Source of the DNA: Paenibacillus sp. FSL K6-1330
GTDB taxonomy: Bacteria; Bacillota; Bacilli; Paenibacillales; Paenibacillaceae
Assembly: GCF_037976825.1 (NCBI RefSeq)
Contig: NZ_CP150269.1
Location: 1,159,501 to 1,223,500 of the forward strand
DNA: 64,000 nucleotides
Direction of reading: 5' to 3'
Numbering within the stretch: the first letter of the stretch is position 1; the number at the start of each line of letters is the position of its first letter. The position numbers and the translations under genes are program-made. This document shows, piece by piece, positions 55,590-63,459 of the stretch. The notes beneath the pieces are model-generated. The model did not search any database and was not told the origin of the DNA. It saw nothing but the letters and a program-made list of their open reading frames with translations.

Positions 55590-56483
55590 ATGAAGAAAAA
55601 AATGTCTGAAAATAAAGAGATGCTGCAGAATGGCAGGAATTTAAGTGCTCGGAGTTCATTTTGGCGCTTTCCAATCGTCTGGATGATTGTGGGGGCTATC
55701 GGTATTGTTCTCATTGATACGTTATTCCGGCAGCTGACAGAGCGAGTAGAGGGGATGATTTCCCTTGTCCTTACACTAGTGACGGGGCTCTTGGCCATCT
55801 TGGTTTATAAGCTCACCCTGACATACTTGGCCCGGCGTTCCACTCCAGAGATAGCTAGACAACGCGCAGGGATTGAAGCCTTGCTGGGCGTACTTACCGG
55901 GACAATCTTTATCGCAGGCTCCGTCATTATTATTATGGCTCTGGGAGGTTACTCCTTTCAGTGGGCAAGTTCTGCGAATGCGGGTTCTGTTCTAATATCC
56001 TCCATTGGAGCAGCTTTAGGAGCAGCCATTGTCGAGGAACTTATCTTTCGTGGACTTATGTTTCAAGCCATTGATAGATTGGGGGGGAAATCGCTCGCAC
56101 TCGCTGTGACCTCACTATTCTTTGGAGTTGCCCATCTTGGCAATCCAGGGGCAACATTATATAGCGCGTTCGCTATAGCCCTGGAAGCAGGTGTTCTGCT
56201 CGGAGCCGCCTTCTTGTGGCGGCGGAACTTGTGGTTTACCATAGGCTTGCATTTTGCTTGGAATGCCATTGAAGGCTTGCTTGGCATTCCTGTTTCTGGG
56301 CACTCTGCTGCCGGTCTATTTACTGTAAAGGTGAACGGAGCCGCTCTTCTCACAGGTGGCGATTTTGGACTTGAGGGCTCTATTGTTCCGGTTGTGGTCA
56401 GTCTTCTGATCTCCATACCTATGCTAATTTGGACTGAACGGAATCGAGGAGTTGAGGCCCGGAACCTTCCTGTATCAAAGTAA
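55590..56483 (+). CDS. CPBP-family intramembrane metalloprotease
   Basis: 297 residues, seven or eight membrane helices. CAAX-protease/Abi motifs: VEELIFRG (Glu149-Glu150, Arg), FFGVAHL (His) and LHFAWNAIEG (His, Asn). Bacterial members process membrane proteins or give bacteriocin self-immunity. ATG 55590 has a weak site (GAGGAAG, 12 bases away); ATG 55602 is possible. Own transcript after the terminator of the kinase/regulator pair. Confidence 0.87.
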   Translation: MKKKMSENKEMLQNGRNLSARSSFWRFPIVWMIVGAIGIVLIDTLFRQLTERVEGMISLVLTLVTGLLAILVYKLTLTYLARRSTPEIARQRAGIEALLGVLTGTIFIAGSVIIIMALGGYSFQWASSANAGSVLISSIGAALGAAIVEELIFRGLMFQAIDRLGGKSLALAVTSLFFGVAHLGNPGATLYSAFAIALEAGVLLGAAFLWRRNLWFTIGLHFAWNAIEGLLGIPVSGHSAAGLFTVKVNGAALLTGGDFGLEGSIVPVVVSLLISIPMLIWTERNRGVEARNLPVSK

Positions 56484-56542
56484 ACGGCAGATGAATGAAT
56501 GCAAACCTCATTGCGGTTGATTGATTTGGTGATTTCGGGTAG

Positions 56543-56662
56543 ATGCCTGAACCTGTCTATACGAAAGACATTCCGTGTGAGTCACTTGTAGCATTGGCCG
56601 GCTTCTCTATGTCACATTTTTTGCGCGTGTTTGAGGCGTACACCGGCTTCACCTTCAGATGA
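56543..56662 (+). pseudogene. C-terminal fragment of an AraC-family regulator
   Basis: The frame MPEPVYTKDIPCESLVALAGFSMSHFLRVFEAYTGFTFR and stop is one helix-turn-helix of an AraC regulator (LA.LAGFS.SHFLR.F...TG), missing the rest of the second helix pair and the sensor domain. It sits just before the convergent aldo/keto reductase gene, a common neighbour of AraC regulators. Confidence 0.65.
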
Positions 56663-56699
56663 GGATAAACGCGTGATGAGTTTACGGTTTGATCAAGGT

Positions 56700-57551
56700 T
56701 TACAGATCGACTCTCCAGTTGCCCATCATCTTGGCGACTTCCGGATCGCGGTACGATAAGAAAAGACTTTCCCGCGTATCGAGAGTGGAAATTTGTTCGA
56801 TATCGTCCGTGCTCAACTCAAAATCGAAAATGTCGAAGTTTTCGACGATCCGCTCTTTGCGCACCGATTTTGGAATAGCAACGACTCCACGCTGAACAAG
56901 CCAGCGCAGGACTACCTGGGCGACGGGCTTGTTGTGTTTTTCTGCGATCGAGGCCAGCACTTCGTTGCCGAACATGTTGTTAAGTCCTTCAGCGAACGGG
57001 GCCCACGACTGGTGTTGAACACCCTGCTTTTTCATAAAAGCGGCGCTCTCGATCTGCTGGTAGAACGGGTGCGTTTCGATCTGGTTGACGGCGGGCACGA
57101 TTTCGTTATGCACGATGAGGTCCATCAGACGGTCGGGCAGGAAGTTGCTGACACCGATCGCCTTGATCTTGCCTTCACGGTACAGGTCTTCCATCGCACG
57201 ACAAGCGCCGTAGTAATCGCCGAACGGCTGATGAATAAGGTATAGATTGAGATAGTCGAGCTGCAGCTTCTTCATGGATTTAGCAAACGCCAGCTTGGCA
57301 CTCTCGTAGCCGGCATCCTGAACCCAAAGCTTGGTCGTGATGAACAACTCCTCACGCGGCACACCGCTGCGCTTAATCGCGTCTCCGACCGCTTCCTCGT
57401 TCAGATAACCGGCGGCGGTGTCGATCAGGCGGTAACCGGCCATCAGCGCTTCATATACCGCGTTCTCGCATTCTTCAGCATCCGGAACTTGATAGACACC
57501 AAAGCCGATGATCGGCATTTTTACACCATTGTTCAATGTTACGGAATGCAT
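56700..57551 (-). CDS. Aldo/keto reductase
   Basis: 283 residues. TIM-barrel AKR with catalytic Asp and Tyr in [16 protein letters not shown], Lys in FITTKLWV and His in [13 protein letters not shown]-binding [19 protein letters not shown]. Like 2,5-diketo-gluconate reductase/YtbE-type enzymes; reduces aldehydes in the cytoplasm. AGGAGGAA precedes the ATG. Confidence 0.92.
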   Translation of the reverse strand: MHSVTLNNGVKMPIIGFGVYQVPDAEECENAVYEALMAGYRLIDTAAGYLNEEAVGDAIKRSGVPREELFITTKLWVQDAGYESAKLAFAKSMKKLQLDYLNLYLIHQPFGDYYGACRAMEDLYREGKIKAIGVSNFLPDRLMDLIVHNEIVPAVNQIETHPFYQQIESAAFMKKQGVQHQSWAPFAEGLNNMFGNEVLASIAEKHNKPVAQVVLRWLVQRGVVAIPKSVRKERIVENFDIFDFELSTDDIEQISTLDTRESLFLSYRDPEVAKMMGNWRVDL

Positions 57552-57607
57552 TGTAATTCCTCCTAGTCAAGAAAATACTTGGTTTTAAATTGAACAACGG
57601 ATAATGT

Positions 57608-57668
57608 GTGGGAAAAGTGGTGGGGGTGATCGGTAGCCCGTTAAAACGGGAAACGATAGCTCAATCAA
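57608..57668 (+). repeat. Tail of a signal-peptidase-like gene joined to a family A left half
   Basis: GGAAAAGTGGTGGGGGTGAT and what follows encode GKVVGVIGSP, the exact C-terminus of the protein at 40188-40850, and run into CCCGTTAAAACGGGAAACGATAGCTCAATC, the left half of family A. It is the remnant of a second such gene and its repeat. Confidence 0.75.
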
Positions 57669-57903
57669 GACATGTAGACAGCTACCTAGTAAGACTTTAA
57701 AACGAAGGGATATACGTAGTGAATATTGTAAAAAAAATGAAAGCGCATGGTCCTCACATTCGTTTTGAACTAGGACTCGACAACTTGATGGTTGAAGCAT
57801 ATCGAAGGAAGAGTCTTCGTCGTGCGCTAGCCATTTATCGTTCAATCTTTGGTTCTGAAGACGATGTGATTTTTATTCATCGCACTAGCCATTGTAAGAG
57901 TGA

Positions 57904-58048
57904 CCCGTTGATGATTAGTTCCAACGGGTTTTTATTTTTTGTTAAAACGATTATGGAAGAAATTAAAAAGAGAAAGGGCATGTTACGGCAAAGGGTACAA
58001 GTTCTTGTCCTCCGACATCAACCGTCCTTGAGTGGGGCGGTCTTTTTT
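57904..58048 (+). terminator. Two terminators in a gene-poor stretch
   Basis: CCCGTT/AACGGG with TTTTTATTTTTT (57904-57940) and ACCGTCC/GGGCGGT with TTTTTTT (58021-58048). An open frame of 122 codons (57719-58087) runs through both and is not accepted; its first 55 codons could be a decayed gene. No other gene in 57552-58339. Confidence 0.7.
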
Positions 58049-58216
58049 TGTATAGACATATGTACAAAATACGGCTTTTTGATGTGATTGGATAAGGCTC
58101 GTCCTCATGCTTCCATTCTGGCAGTCCTAGCAATGAGCGAACGGCTTGATCTCCACAGTATGGCTGATGGTATGTCATATCGGTCAGTAACATTCGGTCA
58201 CTTCTTTGGGAAGGTG

Positions 58217-58228
58217 TGTCATATGACA
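58217..58228. promoter_or_regulatory. TGTCATATGACA palindrome upstream of the first esterase-like gene
   Basis: Perfect 12-base palindrome 111 bases before the ATG. The core GTCATATGAC recurs twice upstream of the second esterase-like gene (61842, 61942), suggesting a shared regulator. Confidence 0.55.
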
Positions 58229-58339
58229 TTTTGACACTGTTGCACATGACAACGAGTGCAGTAGGATACGGAAGAGAGTTTGGGGAACAAGAATATCTCT
58301 TATCAAACCAAATCATAAAGTATTTAAGGAGAGGATTTT

Positions 58340-59680
58340 ATGAAAAAGAAAATGGTTATCGCAATTGCTGCTTCGATGATCACACTGACTAGTTTTACAG
58401 GAGGTACTAATGCGACTTTGAAAGCAGAAGCTTCTGTTACAGCTCCCTACAACACAAATCAAATAGCCGAACAGATTAAATGGTTAGAAAAGCATGCAAT
58501 GCCATTAAAGACAACGGATCCAACAGCATCTCTTCATGATTTAACTCCACTTAAGAATATGGTAGGATCAGCTACAATTGTTGGTTTAGGTGAAGCGACG
58601 CATGGAGCTCACGAAGTTTTTACCATGAAACATCGCATTGTTAATTATTTGGTACATGGAATGGGCTTTAACGCCTTAGTGTTAGAAGAGGGATGGGACA
58701 GAGCATTGGGACTCGATCGCTATGTTCTTACGGGTAAAGGGGACCCAAGCCAATATCTATCGCCAGTATTTAACACGAAAGAAATCATAGATCTACTTCA
58801 ATGGATACGCCAATATAATGCTGATCCAAAGCATAAATCCAAAATACGGATCATTGGGATGGATGTACAAACAGTAAACAAGAATGTTTACAACAATATC
58901 ATAGAGTATGTAAAGAAACATGATCCAAAACTTGTAACCCGTTTCGAAAAAAAGATGGAAGGCCTTATTCCTGTAACAAAGGATATAGATACCTTTGGCA
59001 ACCTTAAGAAAGAAAGAAAAGAGCAATATGTTTCAGATGCGAAACAAATCAGTGCTTTATTAGAACAAAATAAAAGTAAGCTGAATGGAAAATCCCAAGA
59101 GTTCGCATGGATCAAACAAAATGCTCGTATTATCGAGCAATTTACGACAATGGCAGCTTCATATCCTGATAACCAGGAAGACTTTTATTTGAAACATGAT
59201 ATTGCCATGTATGAAAATGCGAAGTGGACAGAAGAACATGTAGGAAAAACAATCGTGTGGGGCCATAATGGACACGTTTCGAAAACAAACATGATCCCTT
59301 TCGTGTACCCTAAAGTAGCTGGGCAGCATTTAGCAGAACATTATGGAAAACGGTATGTATCCATTGGAACATCTGTCTATGAGGGACGTTACAATGTTTA
59401 TAACAGTAACCAAGAATATGGGCCGTATGGAACATTAAAATTAGATGACCCGAATAGTTATAACTATTCGTTTGGACAAGTCAATTACGATCAGTATTTT
59501 GTTGATTTACGTAAGGCCAGCGGAGTGACAAAAACTTGGCTAAACGAGCAACATCCCGTTTTCGCTGGAATAACTACGGTAGGTCCGGATATCCCAACAA
59601 CTGTTGATTTATCATTAGGTAAAACATTTGACATCATCGTTCAAATTCAGAAAGTGAATCCATCTCAACTGAATCCATAA
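58340..59680 (+). CDS. Erythromycin-esterase-like protein, secreted, copy 1
   Basis: 446 residues with a Sec signal peptide (cleavage near residue 30). Ere family features: VGLGEATHGAHEVFTMKHRIV (His88), LVLEEGWDRALGLDRYVLTG, VRIIGMD-like strand IRIIGMDVQ and VWGHNGHVSK. Ere enzymes open macrolide lactone rings, but distant homologues are common in Bacillota and substrates vary; secretion is atypical for a resistance enzyme. AAGGAGAGG precedes the ATG. A close homologue lies at 62071. Confidence 0.85.
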   Translation: MKKKMVIAIAASMITLTSFTGGTNATLKAEASVTAPYNTNQIAEQIKWLEKHAMPLKTTDPTASLHDLTPLKNMVGSATIVGLGEATHGAHEVFTMKHRIVNYLVHGMGFNALVLEEGWDRALGLDRYVLTGKGDPSQYLSPVFNTKEIIDLLQWIRQYNADPKHKSKIRIIGMDVQTVNKNVYNNIIEYVKKHDPKLVTRFEKKMEGLIPVTKDIDTFGNLKKERKEQYVSDAKQISALLEQNKSKLNGKSQEFAWIKQNARIIEQFTTMAASYPDNQEDFYLKHDIAMYENAKWTEEHVGKTIVWGHNGHVSKTNMIPFVYPKVAGQHLAEHYGKRYVSIGTSVYEGRYNVYNSNQEYGPYGTLKLDDPNSYNYSFGQVNYDQYFVDLRKASGVTKTWLNEQHPVFAGITTVGPDIPTTVDLSLGKTFDIIVQIQKVNPSQLNP

Positions 59681-59754
59681 AATCTTAATTAAAGTACAAA
59701 TGGATGAGTTTTGAAGAAGCAAAAGAAAAAGTCTAGTCAATGATGAAGTCCTTG

Positions 59755-59830
59755 GATGACAAGAACATGTATGCTTAAAAGTCGCTTAGTTGCGGCTTTT
59801 TTTTGTTTTAACGATTTATGTTCTTGTCAA
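59755..59830. repeat. Family B repeat, copy B3
   Basis: GACAAGAACAT (59758) inverted against ATGTTCTTGTC (59819) around an AAGTCGC/GCGGCTTTTTTTT terminator hairpin. Probably terminates the esterase gene. Confidence 0.75.
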
Positions 59831-59908
59831 AAACCAATAGACTTGAAGTTTTTTAGTGGGATATGGATTACATGGCGCTTTGCTGCTAGAGAGCAATACT
59901 AGAATCAT

Positions 59909-60063
59909 GTCGGGTGACAAAAACATAGTAACATTAGAAGCCGCTGATTATGCGGCTTTTTATATTTATGTTATCAAGTTCTTATCAAAATAGAATGACA
60001 AGAACTTGATAACATTCCCGACTGATGACAAGAACATTGTTACATTCCCGATATGATTTCATC
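59909..60063. repeat. Family B repeat, copy B2 (155 bp)
   Basis: Same length, order and orientation as 35216-35370, about ten differences. Confidence 0.85.
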
Positions 60064-60215
60064 AGCGGCGTGTCGCGGGACAAGATCTTGTTCCCATTGA
60101 GAGTCGCTATTTTAGCGGCTTTTTTGTTTTATCGGTACAAGTTCTTGTCCCGAGTCGAGGACAAGAACTTGTACCGATTGCCGTAATGGACAAGAACATT
60201 AGCCGATTCCCGATT
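60064..60215. repeat. Family B repeat, copy B4 with a 20-bp perfect inverted repeat
   Basis: ATCGGTACAAGTTCTTGTCC (60131-60150) and its exact complement (60159-60178) around an eight-base loop, preceded by an AGTCGC/GCGGCTTTTTTG hairpin (about 60101-60127) and followed by GGACAAGAACATTAGCCGAT. A family A right half follows at 60252-60273. Confidence 0.8.
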
Positions 60216-60321
60216 AGATAAGTATCTTACTATGCTCCCACGCAATTTCATTAAGCTAACGGGCAGGATAGTTTGATAACTGTATGGGCAAAATAGCCAA
60301 AAGGAATGGAGGATATTTCTC

Positions 60322-60705
60322 ATGTGGTGGAGATGTATTATTTTGATTTGGGCCATAGGGGTAATCAACTTTACAATATTGGATGGTGTTGATGCATACA
60401 GCGATGAGTCACCAACTTTGAATAATGTCGACATTCAACATAAGTGCTTAGAAGAAGTCCTTATTTTTGAACTTCGTCCTAAGATCATGGACGTACTTAG
60501 GAAAGAGTATGGTAGTAACTTTCTCATCGCTAGACAGCATATCTTACCTTTGAGAAAATCGAACTATTATCCTCAAGATGAGTTTATACTAGAGGGGCAA
60601 GTTACGACAAATTCTTACTCGGATATAGTTCAATTTACTTTTAAAGCTAATTTTGACGGATACAAAGTGAGTGGTTTTCATGCTGTTAGTCATTCATTGA
60701 ACTAA
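60322..60705 (+). CDS. Small secreted protein of unknown function
   Basis: 127 residues behind GGAGGATATTTCTC. N-terminal signal peptide or anchor (WWRCIILIWAIGVINFTIL), then a mature part with ALTERNATING charged segments, ending VSGFHAVSHSLN. Resembles DUF3888-like proteins only in size and layout; not assigned. Followed directly by family A copy A6. Confidence 0.68.
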   Translation: MWWRCIILIWAIGVINFTILDGVDAYSDESPTLNNVDIQHKCLEEVLIFELRPKIMDVLRKEYGSNFLIARQHILPLRKSNYYPQDEFILEGQVTTNSYSDIVQFTFKANFDGYKVSGFHAVSHSLN

Positions 60706-60786
60706 CAGGAAACGATAGAAAAATAAATATAGAAAAGCAGCTGGCCATAATCAGCTGCTTTTTGTTTAACTAACGGGCAGGATAGC
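60700..60786 (+). repeat. Family A repeat, copy A6
   Basis: GAACTAACAGGAAACGATAG, AAGCAGCTGGCC/CAGCTGCTT hairpin with TTTTG, then TTAACTAACGGGCAGGATAG. It overlaps the stop of the preceding gene. Confidence 0.82.
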
Positions 60787-60975
60787 GCAACAACGATTTT
60801 GTCCCCGGATGAGTTCAGCAATTCTCCGTGACGGGTAGCAGTTAGCAGTGGCAATGGTTGGTACGCTTAATTGCTACCCGGCTTTGTGCTGAGAAGTTTA
60901 TAAAAAGCCGTGAACAACGGTAATCCAAAAGAGAGTGATAAGGGATATCAAGGGTTAAGATATTATTAAAATACA

Positions 60976-61003
60976 GAAAAAGAGCCGCAACCGCGGCTCA
61001 AAT
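60976..61003 (-). terminator. Terminator of the minus-strand gene at 61007
   Basis: Minus strand: GAGCCGC/GCGGCTC stem followed by TTTTTCTG. The gap 60787-61006 otherwise contains nothing clear. Confidence 0.8.
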
Positions 61004-61006
61004 AAA

Positions 61007-61456
61007 CTAGAAATTAAGATGTAGTAATGGCTTAATATGATCAGCAGCAGCACTAAATTGATCAGAAAATGCCTTAGAATGCTCATATTCTTTTGGCAAG
61101 TTATTCAGGAATAATTTGATCTGTTTAATCACTTTTATGTGTACATCTGAATCTACACGATTACCTTCTAATTGATCTTTTACAAGATAACCATATTCAT
61201 CTCTAAATATTAAAAAGTCATTGATGAGAACATTTATATCAGGGAAACTTTTAGTATTTTCTTTAAGAAGTGTTAATCGGTCATTCACTAAAATAATGGA
61301 AGTATACACATCAAACATTTGCTCAATTTCTCTATTAGAGTCTATCTCACTGCTTTGAGCAAGTGTATCATCCAATTTCTGTACTCTTGAAACAAAACCA
61401 GTATAGTAACTCGAATTAACCTCAGCTTCTTTCTTACTGATTCGATAGAAGACCAA
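61007..61456 (-). CDS. Hypothetical helical protein, probably 5'-truncated
   Basis: 149 residues from TTG 61456, without a ribosome site. All-helical, charged, no membrane segment, ending AAADHIKPLLHLNF. The start coincides with a junction to unrelated plus-strand sequence, so the N-terminus (perhaps a signal peptide) has likely been lost. Family unknown. Confidence 0.5.
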   Translation of the reverse strand: MVFYRISKKEAEVNSSYYTGFVSRVQKLDDTLAQSSEIDSNREIEQMFDVYTSIILVNDRLTLLKENTKSFPDINVLINDFLIFRDEYGYLVKDQLEGNRVDSDVHIKVIKQIKLFLNNLPKEYEHSKAFSDQFSAAADHIKPLLHLNF

Positions 61457-61558
61457 AGAATCTTAGTAGCGAAGAATATTTCAAAGAAGGATTCTGAAAA
61501 TAAGACCTTTGCGGACCTCAAAAAGAATAACATCGAATTAAAAGGTATTGGATTTTAG
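61440..61558 (+). pseudogene. C-terminal scrap of an unidentified plus-strand gene
   Basis: Open frame without start reads SIEDQRILVAKNISKKDSENKTFADLKKNNIELKGIGF and a stop. Coding-like composition but wedged between two minus-strand fragments. Confidence 0.4.
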
Positions 61559-61795
61559 GTTAAGGCGCTTCATACATTCGGTGGCTGTGATTGATCCGGA
61601 CTTCCATTCCCCATACAACTGAATGAACTCTGCATTAATCTCGTGCTTACGTCGTCCGAATTTCACTCCGTTATTTTTGGCAACTTCTATTCCTTCCGCC
61701 TGCCGTTGCTTATTTTTTTTTCGTTCCTGTTCAGCTACGTAGGAAAGAAGGCTTAAAAATTGATCCTCCATTAACTTTCTGTGATTTTCTTCCAT
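61538..61795 (-). pseudogene. Serine recombinase/resolvase C-terminal fragment
   Basis: 85 residues: DQFLSLLSYVAEQERKKNKQRQAEGIEVAKNNGVKFGRRK is the long E-helix and arm region of Tn3/Hin-type resolvases, followed by the start of the HTH (ITATECMKRLNLKSNTF). The catalytic domain with its Ser is missing and the end is cut. A relic of a mobile element. Confidence 0.75.
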
Positions 61796-61810
61796 TCTCT
61801 AATGATACCA

Positions 61811-62010
61811 TCATAATCCCGTCCTAATCGGGCGATAAGCCGTCATATGACAGTAAAAACGCATCATGGTGACATAATGGCATCTTGGCAGTATGACAAT
61901 TACTTTGCAATCATAATCCCGTCCTAATCGGGCGATAGGCCGTCATATGACAGTAAAAGCGCATCATGGTGACATAATGGCATCTTGGCAGTATGACAAT
62001 TACTTTGCAA
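61811..62010. repeat. Exact 100-bp tandem duplication upstream of the second esterase-like gene
   Basis: 61811-61910 and 61911-62010 differ at only two positions (61838/61938 and 61859/61959). Each unit carries one GTCATATGAC palindrome and ends TACTTTGCAA, so the duplication doubles a regulatory site. Confidence 0.88.
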
Positions 62011-62070
62011 TACTCGGGGAGACAAATCGCTTCGCAACGAATGTCAAACAATAACCCTGGGGAGGAAAAA

Positions 62071-63429
62071 AATGAACAAGAAATTATTAACGAGGCTGGC
62101 ACTTACTACAATATGTAGTATAAGTTTGGCCGGTTGTTCCACAGAAGAAATCCCATCAACACCATCCAGTTCGGGCAATACGCGCCTGCATCTAAACTTG
62201 AAACTGCCATGAAGGACAACCAGACTCCATTACAGTGGCTGGAGAAGAATGCAAGCAAATTAACAACAACAGAGCCTCGTGCTTCTTTGGAAGATTTACA
62301 ACCACTTAAAGAGATGATAGGATCTGCTTCTATTGTTGGTTTAGGCGAAGCTTCTCATGGCATGCATGAAATATTCACGATGAAACACCGTATCGTACAG
62401 TATATGGTTACGGAATTGGGGTTTACAAACCTTGTCTTAGAGGAGAACTGGGGGAAAGGATTGATGCTTGATCAATATGTTCTTACAGGTAAAGGGCATC
62501 CAGACAAAATTCTTAGCCCCGTGTTTAACAATAAAGAAATGACGCAAATGTTGGAATGGATTCGTGACTACAATGCCAATCCCAAACATCCCAACAAAGT
62601 ACGTGTAATCGGGATGGATCAAAAAAAATTAGATGAACATGTGTTTAACAAAATTTCGGACTATATCCAACAATATCATCCGGATTTGATTTCTCAATTA
62701 AATGACAAAATGAAAGAGCTTATTTCCGCAACAAAAGATGAAGGAAGTTTTGAGAAACTGCCGAAAGATGAGAAAGAAAAGCATCTTTCCAATGCCCGGT
62801 CTATTATTGAGCTGCTAGAAAAAAATAAAGCTAATGCCGGCAAGCAAAAAGAAGCTTACGCATGGGCATTGCATAGCGCCCGTATTATCGAGCAATTTAT
62901 TCATATGCTTTCAGCTGAACAACAGCCGGAGTTCTTCTTAAGACATGATATTGCAATGTATGAAAATGCGAAGTGGACACAAGAACAATGGGGGAAAACC
63001 ATTGTATGGGGTCATAACGGACATATATCCAAAACCAATACTCTTCCATTCGTATATCCGGAGATGTCAGGACAACATTTGGCTAAACATTACGGCGACA
63101 AATACGTATCCATCGGGACTTCAATCCATTCAGGTTCATGTAACGTTGTTAATGAAAGCGGCAAATTCGGTCCTTACGGAACGGTTAGAATCGATGACCC
63201 CAATAGCATTAACTATACCGTCGGACAAGTCAAACATGATCAATTTTTTGTAGACTTGCGCAAAGCAAGCGGTTCGGTGAAAACTTGGTTAGATGTAACC
63301 CGTCCTCTATTTGCCGGAATAACAAAATTGAGACCTGAAGTACCTTTGTTTGTAGACGCTGCATTCGGCAAGACATTTGACATCTTTTTCTATATCAAAA
63401 AGGTCACTCCATCACAAATGAATGAATAA
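62071..63429 (+). CDS. Erythromycin-esterase-like lipoprotein, copy 2, frameshifted near the N-terminus
   Basis: ATG 62071 (GGGGAGGAAAA upstream) opens a lipoprotein signal, MNKKLLTRLALTTICSISLAGC, whose frame stops at 62209. The catalytic body lies in the next frame, open from 62134 and clearly homologous to copy 1 (VGLGEASHGMHEIFTMKHRIV, VLEENWGKGLMLDQYVLTG, VWGHNGHISK). One extra G in the GGG at 62173-62175 would join them as SSSG-QYAPASKLE, so a one-base loss there (real, phase-variable, or a sequencing error) is the simplest reading. Without it translation could start at TTG 62134 or ATG 62211, giving a protein without a signal. Confidence 0.75.
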
Positions 63430-63459
63430 TACGATTCCTTAATCAAAAGGAGAAACGAA

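Noticed and set aside
57719..58087. 122-codon plus-strand frame
   Set aside because: It runs through two rho-independent terminators and has a weak ribosome site; at most its first part could be a gene relic.
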